A stretch of DNA of 22,331 bases from Flavobacteriia bacterium (GTDB lineage Bacteria; Bacteroidota; Bacteroidia; Flavobacteriales; Flavobacteriaceae), in the NCBI GenBank assembly GCA_011330545.1, contig DRQI01000544.1, positions 1 through 22,331 on the forward strand. Direction: 5' to 3'. A model generated the notes under the pieces. The model was not told the origin of the DNA. It was given only the letters and a program-made list of their open reading frames with translations, and did no database searches. Within the stretch, counting starts at the first letter, position 1. Every line of letters begins with the position of its first letter. Both the position numbers and the translations under genes were made by a program. Below, piece after piece: positions 9,401 through 16,093 of this stretch.

Positions 9401-9433
9401 GATACAGTAGCACACAGTGTGCTCTGTAATTAG
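3419..9433 (+). CDS. Giant SpvB/TcB-like Rhs-associated shell protein
   Basis: 2004 residues. A Sec signal peptide ends near LLYASN. Residues about 43-105 (GFEPVSATDMVNLSSGDMAY, then WVGLGWNLNTGSIAR) match the SpvB-type start of Bacteroidota Rhs-like proteins. Residues about 130-300 are Gly/Ser-rich alternating beta sequence. A long beta-rich middle follows. Residues about 1577-1720 resemble a carbohydrate-binding-like jelly roll ending VYFDDFRMHP. About 1724-1790 contain YD-type repeats (FRYDDAGRL). About 1802-1900 are a bacterial cadherin/Ig-like domain (NDNVSMAQGTNKIIDVTNND...YAGVDTFSYQICDADGD). The last 100 residues are another beta domain without a T9SS signature. In Tc toxins the B subunit and the Rhs C subunit together make a hollow cocoon; an equivalent pairing with the next gene (19 bp away) is inferred. 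A stretch at about 6420-6880 is more AT-rich than its surroundings. Confidence 0.75.
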   Translation: MIKNKLTKKMIAVFLTLNFLQTFIPYNLLYASNNGPNAPEASGFEPVSATDMVNLSSGDMAYVLPLLEIDGFPVTLSYHAGIPMDMEASWVGLGWNLNTGSIARGVVANPDDWSNGRRLNLTYLNGHQDSYSVNVGVGIAKSAEVGVGLSWGPNKSLSGSVSASIGPMSASIDTNGNFSIGVGSGILKNKAFKGAFKKIESGEIFGKDDDSLFGASLSISGNINKGGISGNIGVGGSDKYISSSMGISISGQGVGASYSIGGNNNQKGSKGRGRGASVSMNSFSAGDFSYNSKGFYIPLQIGILSFGFGFNRTQITVKKAFSKHGYGLLYHNDLELYNDTNGNLGEANPDVLNQFSDYKKRNEYGDVYEQVLPQPEEEFIGDYRNQIEKLNFAFAGYDSYDINATGIGGTLRPIVGENTALIGEGYDGKTIRNNGKEKTKVFYHHGGQNLKQTKSIANQNLHFVFDGQITEDAKMNGALINNSTGSNLNMGQFITKGTYSINGRPKAGSYVEVFTNSQLDADKSLMLTPASLFVDGVSDLSRISQGYVPEGIGGYKVTTPDGKTYHFSQPVYQYEQIQHNYLNFDGVSGASKYNSSTKREATPYATHWLLTAITGPDYIDTNNNHFADAADYGYWVRLDHGRWSNAFAWRSPYDNGDYTQGGTRRHYATFVDDEVEKADPGYFLQGRKDLYYLDKIVSKTQTAYFVKDIRYDGVGTNADYFFDVSSDGKSNIFEDQLSNENASNAKETLLYDKEYQLRLDKIVIVNNKTGTDVSYGTSGTLSGVQATIPVGDRYTPQGFFDQNLPGPSKTHQLHQSNNIIDVEDFQNFDYRKAVKVIKFNHNYLLAQHTPSSGWEGNNGIYPQNPNAGRLTLQSVKTYGRGLVDGATENQLYDYMPPYSFTYEKPNELHEENELQVILNSGFPAPFSGENQRKLIRAHKDNWGFRNLRRGTDADGDSQLDINTIDAWSLKSIKTPQGATIDIAYEEDDFYIEAFGRRFWENNLQIKIDNWEYINGNWVERDQMFVEFSKQDGVVYDINFSDYFNPGERVFLDLWMCVRTRDVFNNSDTGIINIRPEDLCIVESVDQNKVIVKLNRVDGVTLTGDEQGVFNNRIFDKAGKGTNGYRPMPRGECFDNPQGGLGGDSFLHTMTYKLLSNKVAPGTSGGGLRVKKITVNNNEGHHYITSYNYDNPVTGKTSGITSFNPVQGEVFVPYQNELPGPGVMYEWVTMSASSIDNNGAENLLSSIRYHYYTLKPVFDIFNPNIDMKDIDGKSIFKTTVFDNTMTLDSLTAKNMFIEKNLSKIGQLISTEEFNAVGQLMNKSKNTYVERVGALSETFSSMKSVFDLDEDSNGDEISSSSTLQHHYLALATKTEKVSVVKRIDNNAGGIKSSVLYDKPDDFLGTYTTSIRTMADGTMIKEEKFPAYTKYPDMGSKIIDPNNKNMLTQEAMSVTSVTNEKDANGDPMNWKTINANITTWNNDWTYRDDIGTEVSPTINSEKIWRKHKSFVWKDAVDTNGTFGQELTNNDFNWGIGATQTNTQWQEISEITRYTHWSTPIETKDINGNYASSKMSDNFTKTVAGGNARYTELFYSGGEYAGNGGRDGEVTVEGSRVTTKAHTGKYSLGVQYQGAALTVLLKANEHRAGTYKISVWAEKANADNARIVTGGLNGQLEQFNGEKITAGNWVLLNHYVELSSNLESVFLTSASGTVYFDDFRMHPVFASMNSYVYDQDTDQLTYILDANNMATQFRYDDAGRLCKIYKEVFDTNEFVGGFKVTNKYKYNYKDIPISSCQCCDDEIIDFKPLAVNDNVSMAQGTNKIIDVTNNDNFGGDGPASHAISIASQPNNGTVSIDDAGTPTNPIDDKINYVPSTSYAGVDTFSYQICDADGDCSTATVTIDVLGIQPMAATGIAVTEISSTNPTSFTGNLTGLTGGSGNFTFKFEFSSNSGIVQAQFQSSSQNNFTFNASSDLCGLQITFSCTVVDNITNQEYQYIDTVAHSVLCN

Positions 9434-9452
9434 CAACATTAAATCAATTCTT

Positions 9453-12400
9453 ATGATTAAAAAAATAACCTTTTTGTTTTTATTGGGTTCAGCCTTGGGT
9501 TTTGGGCAAGTTGATTTTACCGAACATGCTGTTGAAAATAATTTTGACTATGCCGCTTACTCTTGGGCAGGAGATTTCGATGGCGATGGCGATAATGATA
9601 TTGTCGCTACCTCATTGTTTGGAGACCAAGTTGTTTGGTTTGAAAATGACGGTAGTCAAAATTTTACCAAACATATCATTGCATCAAATTTTGACGGAGC
9701 TTATTGGTTAATCGTTGGTGATTTTGATAGTGATAACGATTTAGATGTATGGGCTTGGGCTTTTACAAGTGGTGAAAAAGCCTGGTTTGAAAATGATGGA
9801 AATCAAACTTTTACTAAACATACTACTATTGGTTCTCCTGTGGTTACTGGTTTTTATGTGATGGATTATAATGGTGATGGAAAACAAAACTTTGTACATT
9901 ATGACGATACACAATTAATTTGGTATGAATTGGATAGTCAACATAATTATGTGGGGCATACCGTTTCCATAGTCACGGATTCTTGGGAATTATTTGCAGG
10001 TGACTTGGATGAAGATAGTGATGTTGACTGGATTGTGCAAGACACCATCACCAATGAAAAATATGTGATTATTAATGATTTAAGTGGTGTAAACCAAAAA
10101 TCTCAATCTACTATAAATCTAGTTACCGATGGGTTTCCACATTTTAGCCATTCAGAGGATTTAGATAAAGATGGTGATCTTGACCTGTTTGCATATTCTG
10201 TAGAATTTAGTAAATTATACTGGTATGAAAATGATGGTAGCTTAAACTATACAAGACATGTAGTAGATGCTAACATTGCTTATCCTTTTGATATAAGAAC
10301 CGTAGATTATAATAAAGATGGCTATCTAGACATCTCTGCCACAGCCTATCTTGATGACCAACTATTTGTCTATCTAAATGATGGAAATCAGAATTTTACC
10401 AAACAAGCCATTGTTAGTAATTTTGATGGTATTCTATTTCATTCTCTAGCTGATTTAGACAATGATAATGATGTTGATGTTGTTGTCAGTGCTAGTATCG
10501 CAGACAAAGTAATTTGGCTCGAAAATAACTATACACCTCCCGTAGATGTTGCCTTAGGCAAATGCTATAATGAATTTGAAAATTTAAATTGGATTAGCAA
10601 TTGCTCTTTTGACCTCCAAGGCAGGCTAACCTCCAGTGGCGTTTCCTATTTTAACAGTTTGGGCAAAGCCACACAAAGCCAAACTACCGATATCAAAACC
10701 GGACGCATTTGGGCAACCCAAACCTTATACGACTACCAAGGCAGGGCGGCATTTCAAAGTTTAAGCGCCCCTGTCGATTCTATATACTACGGGTATAAAA
10801 ATTTTGTTGCCAAAACAGACGGAACAGCTTTAACCACTGCCGATATAGAAAGTATTACCGAAAACAATACAAACTTACCCGGCATTAGCAATCAACCAAA
10901 TACCTTAGGCTGGTATTACAGCGAAAATAATTCGAGGGAGCCGTATCAAGATATTACCGCCTATCCCTATTCTAAAAGTGTCTATAGTAACTTAAATACC
11001 GGTGAAGTTTTAAAAACCCTCGGCGGTAATAAAGTAAGCGTAAACGGGCAAGAAAAATGGCTGAATGGCTATAGCTTTACCATGCCGGCAGCACAAGAAT
11101 TATTTTATGCCTTTGGCAAAGACTATTTTCCGCAACGCGAAGGTTTTAACATCTCGGGAACACCCTATACCGGAGAAGAATTTTGTACCATCAGGCCTTT
11201 TGGCGCATTAGATAATAGCAATGATTTTAAAGTGAGGGTAACCACCACCGATGTAGCCACCATTGAAATAGGCAGCTATTACGAGTTTTTAGCACTGTCA
11301 AATAATTTAAACGGAATCTACAAAGTAGTTGATAAAATAGATTTGACCACGTACTTTGCAGATTGTAGTCAGTTTACCAACCAAAACGACATAGATATTT
11401 GTACTAATATCAATCTTTTTAAACAACAGCTATTAGACCAAAATTATCCCGTTACCGGCCAAATACAATCGGTACTCACCGGTATTCCGTATTATGTCAA
11501 AGCTAACAAAACCGTAAGCAGAGATGTACACGGCGTTGAAACTGTAGTATTTACAGATGCTGACGGCAATACCTTAGCTGCCGCCCGCAGCGGAAATGAA
11601 GATGGCAATGCCCCGGCTTATGAAGTGGTTTCCACCATTGGCGAACAAGGCTTTGTTGATATCCATATTCCTGTGGGTACCGATGGCATTGTTCAATTTG
11701 AAGGAAAACCCGGTATGGAATTTAAAATTTACGACCTCATTTCTGAAGAAGATATAACAGCTCCAAATAATAGCACTGTTGGCGATAATATTACCTTAAA
11801 CCCCGGCATGTACCGTATTGAAGAAGTAATAGATACAGAACACGTAGAATCGTATGTAACTATTAACAACAACGGTAGTATTGTACTTTTAAACCCCAGT
11901 ATGGGGGCAGCAGTACGCTATAAAGTAAACTATTACGATTATTCCTTAAATTATTATGACAAAGCCAACCGATTGGTAAAGTCGGTACAACCCTTAGGTT
12001 TTGACCATACCATGAGCCTGACACAAATGCCCAACCATAGTTTTACCACCACTTTTAATTACAATACCTTGGGGCAACTGCAAGAAAGTACCAGCCCCGA
12101 CGAAGGCACAGCACAGTTTAAATATAGAAAAGACGGACAAATACGCTTTTCTCAAAATAGCAAACAATTGGCGGCAAGCCCGCAAGAATTCTCTTATACC
12201 AATTATGATACCCTAGGTAGGCCCGTTGAAAGTGGCGTACTCGTAAATAATGGTTTTGCTACGGCAGACCCTGACAATCCGAACCTTCCCGGTGTCACAC
12301 GCAAAGAACAACATTTTACCGTGTATGACAGCCCTGATATCACTGGCTTACAAGCGGCATTAACCGCCGAAGGCATCCCTACCACCTCCTATCCCACGCA

Positions 12401-14780
12401 ACAATTTGTTGCCGGCAACGTAGCCAAAACCTATACCCAAAACCCGAGTACTACCACCACTTGGTATAGTTATGATGTCTATGGCAGGGTACAATGGCTG
12501 GTACAAAAAATAGATGGCTTGGGTACCAAAACCATCGATTATGAATACGACCAAACTACCGGCGAAGTTACCAAAGTATGCTATCAAAAACAGGTACCCA
12601 CCGAAATGTTTATACATAAATATACCTATAATATAGCAGGGCAACTAACAGCCGTGAGTACCTCAACCGATAATGTGAATTTTACCAACCAAGCGAAATA
12701 TTATTACTATGAAACCGGTGCCTTAAAACGTACCGAACTCGCCGATAATTTACAAGGCATTGATTATACCTATAATCTGGCCGGCCGGTTAAAAGCTATC
12801 AATTCGCCCAATATTGGCGCCATTGACAGTTCGGTATTTCAAGACCCCGGCAATGATGGCAACAATGGTTTTGCCCAAGACGTATTTGGTATGACTTTAG
12901 ACTATTATACCAATGATTACCAACGTACCAATACCCCAAGTACCATGGCATCTGTGGCCGGAGGGATTGACCAGTTTAATGGCAATATCAAAGCCGCGGC
13001 ATGGAAAACAAATACGCCTACTGTAGCCAATGCCGCTATCTATTATTACAATTACAATAAAAACAATTGGCTTAAAAGTGCCGGTTTTAGCAGTTATGAC
13101 CAACAAGCCGCTACAGCACCCGTAGTAAATACGGTAGCCGAAACCATTACCACCAATAAAACCGTAGTAGCTACCGAAAGTATTGTATTATTACCCGGTT
13201 TTCAAACCTCGCCTACCATTGCTTTTGAAGCCAAAATTACCCCACCCGTAATAAGCACCCCGGATCCTGCCAGTGACTATGACGTAACCAACCTAACCTA
13301 CGATGCCAATGGTAATATACAAAGCCTCGACCGTAACAAACAGACTGAAAACGGGTCGAATGCCATGGATAAACTAGCATACACCTATAAACCCCAAAAA
13401 AACCAGTTAGACCATGTTACCGATGCCGTAACAAGCCCCACCAATACCGATGATATCAAAAGCCAAACTGCCGGTAATTATACCTATAACCAAATAGGAC
13501 AATTGGTACATAATACCGAAGAAAATATTGATTACGTATATAATGCTAGTGGTTTGGTAACCGAAGTGCAAAAAAACAACCAACCCTTGGTAAAATTTTA
13601 TTATAATGACAAAGGCCACCGTGTTCGGAAAGAGAGTTTTACAAATGGCACCTTAACCCATACCGAGTATTATATACGAGATGTTGCAGGAAATACCTTG
13701 GCCATCTATAGAAACGGCATTTTAAAAGAGCTCCCTATCTATGGAGCCAGCCGCTTAGGCATTCATTATAAAGAAAGTAATACCGATGCCTACCAGTTAA
13801 CCGACCATTTGGGCAATATACGGGCGGTAGTGATTAAAAACGGACAAAATTTATTATCTTTGACCGGTGCAACCGACTACTATCCCTTCGGTATGCCTAT
13901 GCCCGGTAGGCAAATTGTAAATGGCCAACCGTATCGATATGCCTTTCAAGGGCAAGAAAAAGACCCTGAAACCGGGAAAGAAGCATTTCAATTACGGCTT
14001 TGGGATGGACGGATTGGTAGGTGGTTGAGTCCTGACCCTAAAGGGCAATTCCATTCTCCATATATAGGAATGGGAAATAATCCAATATCTAATGTGGATC
14101 CAGATGGTGGATGTATAAAAGGGTATACTGAGGACAAAGTTCCTATACCCTGTGATTTTAAACTTGATTTTGATTGGGATTTTGAGGGTAATCTTTGGAA
14201 GAAAAATATTGACGGGTCATTAGATATGCTAACTGGCTCTATTCAATTACATGAAGTAGAAGTATTTGTTAGAAGACCCGATAGTAAACTTACTGAAGGG
14301 CAAGTTAGAGATAAGATTAGATTCTATGAAGACTTTAATAGAAGAAGATCCGAATCTGCAAAATATTTCTGGGAGCACCCCATTACTCAAATTATGTTTG
14401 CATTTGCTACAATGGGAGAATCTACCATTGCTGAAGGGATAAATGCTGTAGCTCTAACAGAAAGAATATCTCTTCAACAACCGAAAGTATACCAATATAC
14501 TTTAAGGGCAGCAGAAGATGGTTTTTTTCCAATAATGGAAAGAGGCTCTAAAAATCCAGTAGAGTTAGGATATTTGAAAAAAGGAGAAATTTGGAAAGTT
14601 GGGACAACAAAAAATTTAGATACTAGATATACTCAAAAATTTTTAGACGAAACTAAATTGGTATTAGAGCCCGAATTTTCAGGAACTCTTCAACAGTCTT
14701 TAGAGCTTGAACGAATGAAAATTATGAATGGAATTAGAATAAATAAAGAATTATATTTTGGTAATAAAATAATAAAATGA
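9453..14780 (+). CDS. Rhs/TcC-like polymorphic toxin with VCBS propeller
   Basis: 1775 residues from the ATG at 9453, chosen because it opens a clear signal peptide (MIKKITFLFLLGSALGFGQ). The frame extends to a GTG at 9417 but that lacks one. Residues about 20-360 hold seven FG-GAP/VCBS repeats with calcium-type loops (DFDGDGDND, DFDSDNDLD, DLDKDGDLD) and recurring WFENDG blocks, a likely seven-bladed propeller. YD repeats then run to about residue 1440, interrupted near 1222-1266 by a coat-hanger-like module (LLPGFQTSPTIAFEAKI). The Rhs core spans about 1430-1552 (LTDHLGNIRAVV, YYPFGMPMPGR, GRIGRWLSPDP, GNNPISNVDPDGG). The last about 220 residues are the variable toxin tip. Its final 75 (GEIWKVGTTKNLDTRYTQKF, LELERMKIMNG, FGNKI) resemble a GIY-YIG/URI-type nuclease. 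Core and fold calls are firm; the nuclease call is moderate. Confidence 0.85.
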   Translation: MIKKITFLFLLGSALGFGQVDFTEHAVENNFDYAAYSWAGDFDGDGDNDIVATSLFGDQVVWFENDGSQNFTKHIIASNFDGAYWLIVGDFDSDNDLDVWAWAFTSGEKAWFENDGNQTFTKHTTIGSPVVTGFYVMDYNGDGKQNFVHYDDTQLIWYELDSQHNYVGHTVSIVTDSWELFAGDLDEDSDVDWIVQDTITNEKYVIINDLSGVNQKSQSTINLVTDGFPHFSHSEDLDKDGDLDLFAYSVEFSKLYWYENDGSLNYTRHVVDANIAYPFDIRTVDYNKDGYLDISATAYLDDQLFVYLNDGNQNFTKQAIVSNFDGILFHSLADLDNDNDVDVVVSASIADKVIWLENNYTPPVDVALGKCYNEFENLNWISNCSFDLQGRLTSSGVSYFNSLGKATQSQTTDIKTGRIWATQTLYDYQGRAAFQSLSAPVDSIYYGYKNFVAKTDGTALTTADIESITENNTNLPGISNQPNTLGWYYSENNSREPYQDITAYPYSKSVYSNLNTGEVLKTLGGNKVSVNGQEKWLNGYSFTMPAAQELFYAFGKDYFPQREGFNISGTPYTGEEFCTIRPFGALDNSNDFKVRVTTTDVATIEIGSYYEFLALSNNLNGIYKVVDKIDLTTYFADCSQFTNQNDIDICTNINLFKQQLLDQNYPVTGQIQSVLTGIPYYVKANKTVSRDVHGVETVVFTDADGNTLAAARSGNEDGNAPAYEVVSTIGEQGFVDIHIPVGTDGIVQFEGKPGMEFKIYDLISEEDITAPNNSTVGDNITLNPGMYRIEEVIDTEHVESYVTINNNGSIVLLNPSMGAAVRYKVNYYDYSLNYYDKANRLVKSVQPLGFDHTMSLTQMPNHSFTTTFNYNTLGQLQESTSPDEGTAQFKYRKDGQIRFSQNSKQLAASPQEFSYTNYDTLGRPVESGVLVNNGFATADPDNPNLPGVTRKEQHFTVYDSPDITGLQAALTAEGIPTTSYPTQQFVAGNVAKTYTQNPSTTTTWYSYDVYGRVQWLVQKIDGLGTKTIDYEYDQTTGEVTKVCYQKQVPTEMFIHKYTYNIAGQLTAVSTSTDNVNFTNQAKYYYYETGALKRTELADNLQGIDYTYNLAGRLKAINSPNIGAIDSSVFQDPGNDGNNGFAQDVFGMTLDYYTNDYQRTNTPSTMASVAGGIDQFNGNIKAAAWKTNTPTVANAAIYYYNYNKNNWLKSAGFSSYDQQAATAPVVNTVAETITTNKTVVATESIVLLPGFQTSPTIAFEAKITPPVISTPDPASDYDVTNLTYDANGNIQSLDRNKQTENGSNAMDKLAYTYKPQKNQLDHVTDAVTSPTNTDDIKSQTAGNYTYNQIGQLVHNTEENIDYVYNASGLVTEVQKNNQPLVKFYYNDKGHRVRKESFTNGTLTHTEYYIRDVAGNTLAIYRNGILKELPIYGASRLGIHYKESNTDAYQLTDHLGNIRAVVIKNGQNLLSLTGATDYYPFGMPMPGRQIVNGQPYRYAFQGQEKDPETGKEAFQLRLWDGRIGRWLSPDPKGQFHSPYIGMGNNPISNVDPDGGCIKGYTEDKVPIPCDFKLDFDWDFEGNLWKKNIDGSLDMLTGSIQLHEVEVFVRRPDSKLTEGQVRDKIRFYEDFNRRRSESAKYFWEHPITQIMFAFATMGESTIAEGINAVALTERISLQQPKVYQYTLRAAEDGFFPIMERGSKNPVELGYLKKGEIWKVGTTKNLDTRYTQKFLDETKLVLEPEFSGTLQQSLELERMKIMNGIRINKELYFGNKIIK

Positions 14781-15193
14781 GATTTATGGAATTATTTATG
14801 AGTTATGATGCGGATTGGGATGCAAAAATGGATGCTGTTACAGATGAATTTCATAAAATGGATATGAAATACTATTTTTTGGAAAATGATTATGGGACTG
14901 ATATTTATAGAATTGCATTCTTTTTAATATGTAGAGAACAATCTTTAGGTTTTAAGCAAAGAATAAGTTTTGATAAAAAGAATAAAGCGTTGTATATTGA
15001 TATCATGTTAGATTTAAATCTATTTAGAAAGGTTTCAATTAAAGAAAAATTTAATATTATTAGAAATGAACTACCTATTCAACTTCACAAAGCATTCAGC
15101 AAATATAAGTTTAAAGATTTTGATAGTGAAAGATTTATGAGGGATTTTAATTTTTGGTTAACCCATGATGGTCCCGCAAATGCTAGTCTGTAA
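14777..15193 (+). CDS. Probable immunity protein for the Rhs toxin tip
   Basis: 138 residues, rich in charged and aromatic residues, with no signal peptide, so it is expected to be cytoplasmic. The ATG overlaps the toxin gene stop (ATGA), so translation is probably coupled; a start at 14786 is also possible. A small cytoplasmic protein directly after an Rhs toxin tip is the standard position of a cognate immunity gene. I recognise no immunity family. Base composition drops sharply: 14821-14940 is about 26% G+C, against about 40% in a sample of the Rhs body, as expected for an exchangeable tip/immunity module. The last codons (GPANASL-stop) fall in a partial REP-like unit, so the native C-terminus may have been replaced. 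Confidence 0.65.
   Translation: MRFMELFMSYDADWDAKMDAVTDEFHKMDMKYYFLENDYGTDIYRIAFFLICREQSLGFKQRISFDKKNKALYIDIMLDLNLFRKVSIKEKFNIIRNELPIQLHKAFSKYKFKDFDSERFMRDFNFWLTHDGPANASL
15173..15191 (+). repeat. Partial REP-like unit at the end of the immunity gene
   Basis: CCCGCAAATGCTAGTCTGT resembles the left half of the CCGCTAGTC-TGT hairpin found complete at 15249-15269 and 16603-16623. The right arm is missing. It encodes the last codons of the immunity gene and supplies the first base of its stop codon. Confidence 0.5.
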
Positions 15194-15194
15194 C

Positions 15195-15355
15195 CCCCCG
15201 CTGCCGCACGATTGCATCGTGTGGTAAAACATAAAACAAACCCCGCTCCCGCTAGTCTGTGACTAGTGGCGTACCAGTTAAGAAAAAGAAAAGTAATTAG
15301 TCGCCCGATAGCGCGGATTTGCAATCCGTGCCTAAACAATAATTAAGAAGCATAC
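15195..15355. repeat. Composite REP-like cluster, copy 1 (three hairpins)
   Basis: It contains three hairpins with 9-bp stems and a 3-nt loop. These are CCGCACGAT-TGC-ATCGTGTGG (15204-15224), CCGCTAGTC-TGT-GACTAGTGG (15249-15269) and GCGCGGATT-TGC-AATCCGTGC (15311-15331). Each has a G-T wobble at the same stem position. The first two are preceded by CCCGCTNCC. The cluster ends with TTAAGAAGCATAC. A second copy of the order A-B-tail lies at 16535-16665, without the third hairpin. It may act as a transcription barrier after the toxin operon; that is inference. Confidence 0.75.
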
Positions 15356-15412
15356 CCCCGCTGCCGCACGATTGCATCCCCCGCTACCACACGAACCCCG
15401 CTACCGCATTCT
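15356..15412. repeat. Nested truncated REP-like units
   Basis: CCGCACGAT-TGC-ATC (15364-15378) is the left arm, loop and first bases of the right arm of hairpin A. It is cut by a new CCCCGCTACC start. That is followed by CACACGA and then another CCCCGCTACCGC start. Three successive units each begin normally and break off early, as if copies had inserted into or recombined with one another. Confidence 0.55.
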
Positions 15413-15455
15413 ATCGTAAAAAACAAATAAAATCTTAAATATTTTAAGCTGCATA

Positions 15456-15660
15456 GAGACTGTAAACTCAACTCTGTCTGAATAGAAAAAAAGTATTAAT
15501 TTTATTCAAACAGAAAACATGACACAAACAGAACAACAAGAGTTAGAAAAAAAGGCATTAGATCAGTTATTATCAGGCAAGAGTTTATTTGGTAAAGATG
15601 GAGCATTTGCACCAATGCTAAAGAGTTTTATAGAAAAAGCACTTCAAGTTGAGATGAGTT
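15456..15660 (+). mobile_element. IS256-family element, 5' remnant
   Basis: A left end beginning GAGACTGTAAACTCAACTCT (about 15456), which has the look of IS256-group termini, is followed by the first part of a transposase gene. The element stops abruptly at about 15660, where CCCCGCTCGGCGAAGTC repeat sequence takes over. No right end or remaining transposase sequence is found in the window, so the element cannot move by itself. Confidence 0.6.
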
Positions 15661-15683
15661 CCCCGCTCGGCGAAGTCCCCTGA
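15519..15683 (+). pseudogene. IS256-family transposase, N-terminal fragment
   Basis: From the ATG at 15519 the frame gives 54 codons. The sequence LDQLLSGKSLFGKDGAFAPM, then LKSFIEKALQVEM, is the characteristic start of IS256/mutator-type DDE transposases (usual form LLxGKSLxGKDGxFAPxLKxFxExALxxEM). After about 47 residues it runs into REP-like DNA and ends SPLGEVP-stop. An intact enzyme is about 400 residues, so only the extreme N-terminus survives and no catalytic residue is present. It is a genomic fossil. Recognition rests on the short motif alone, but that motif is distinctive. Confidence 0.72.
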
Positions 15684-15725
15684 CTTCGACATAAATAAGC
15701 CCGATGACCGATGACACGGATTTAT
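15661..15725. repeat. REP-like units next to the IS remnant
   Basis: CGAAGTC (15671-15677) and GACTTCG (15682-15688) form a 7-bp stem around CCCT, preceded by CCCCGCTCGG. Downstream, GCCCGATGACCGATGACACG resembles the lead-in of the GCGCGGATT hairpin but has no second arm. A truncated copy of the first unit (TCGCTCGGCGAAGTC) is at 16491-16505. Confidence 0.55.
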
Positions 15726-15739
15726 ACCTTAAACCAAAC

Positions 15740-16093
15740 TCAAATTTTTACAACAACATACCTTGTACCTTCTTTTTTATAAAAGGTATTTTTGTATTTA
15801 TAGTAAAGCGTATCATTACTCGTAATTTCTTCGGTACCTTCGGGTAAAGTTTTCAATGGTGCCCCAACCGGTGCTTTTATTAATCTATAAATAGTTTTTT
15901 TCTTAGCATACCACATCCCTTTTTCAACATAATAAGTTTGTTCATTAAATATAACCATTATGGGCTGTGCTAATTTTGTTTTAAAAATTTGTTGTATCGG
16001 GCTTCTCATACCCGGTTTTGTCTTTTGTGCATATCCTATTTGTATTATGCCTACCAACATAACGATTGTCATGTTTAATTTTATTAATTTCAT
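15740..16093 (-). CDS. DUF6515-like exported protein
   Basis: 117 residues. A signal peptide (MKLIKLNMTIVMLVGIIQIG, then YAQ) precedes a short mature protein. Its pattern is YYVEKGMWYAKK...IYRLIKAPVGAPLKTLPEG...LYYKYKNTFYKKEGTRYVVV. Paired Y-x-G-x-x-Y strands around a PVGA-x-x-x-x-LP turn are typical of the DUF6515-type proteins common in Bacteroidota, whose role is unknown. The product is probably periplasmic or envelope-associated. It stands alone on the minus strand between the IS remnant and the repeat-rich gap, with no operon partner. No clear TAnnTTTG promoter was found in the 100 bases before it. Confidence 0.68.
   Translation of the reverse strand: MKLIKLNMTIVMLVGIIQIGYAQKTKPGMRSPIQQIFKTKLAQPIMVIFNEQTYYVEKGMWYAKKKTIYRLIKAPVGAPLKTLPEGTEEITSNDTLYYKYKNTFYKKEGTRYVVVKI

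Noticed and set aside
8822..9433. T9SS sorting domain at the end of the 2004-residue protein
   Set aside because: The end consists of cadherin/Ig-like and another beta domain, without the PNP start or the closing K-hydrophobic strand pattern of T9SS type A domains.
9417..9452. GTG start at 9417 for the Rhs toxin gene, overlapping the previous gene
   Set aside because: The ATG at 9453 directly opens a normal signal peptide, whereas the extension would place 12 unusual residues before it.
3419..15193. Assignment of the Rhs genes to a type VI secretion effector locus
   Set aside because: No VgrG, Hcp, PAAR motif or T6SS chaperone is visible, and both giants have Sec signal peptides, which T6SS effectors lack.
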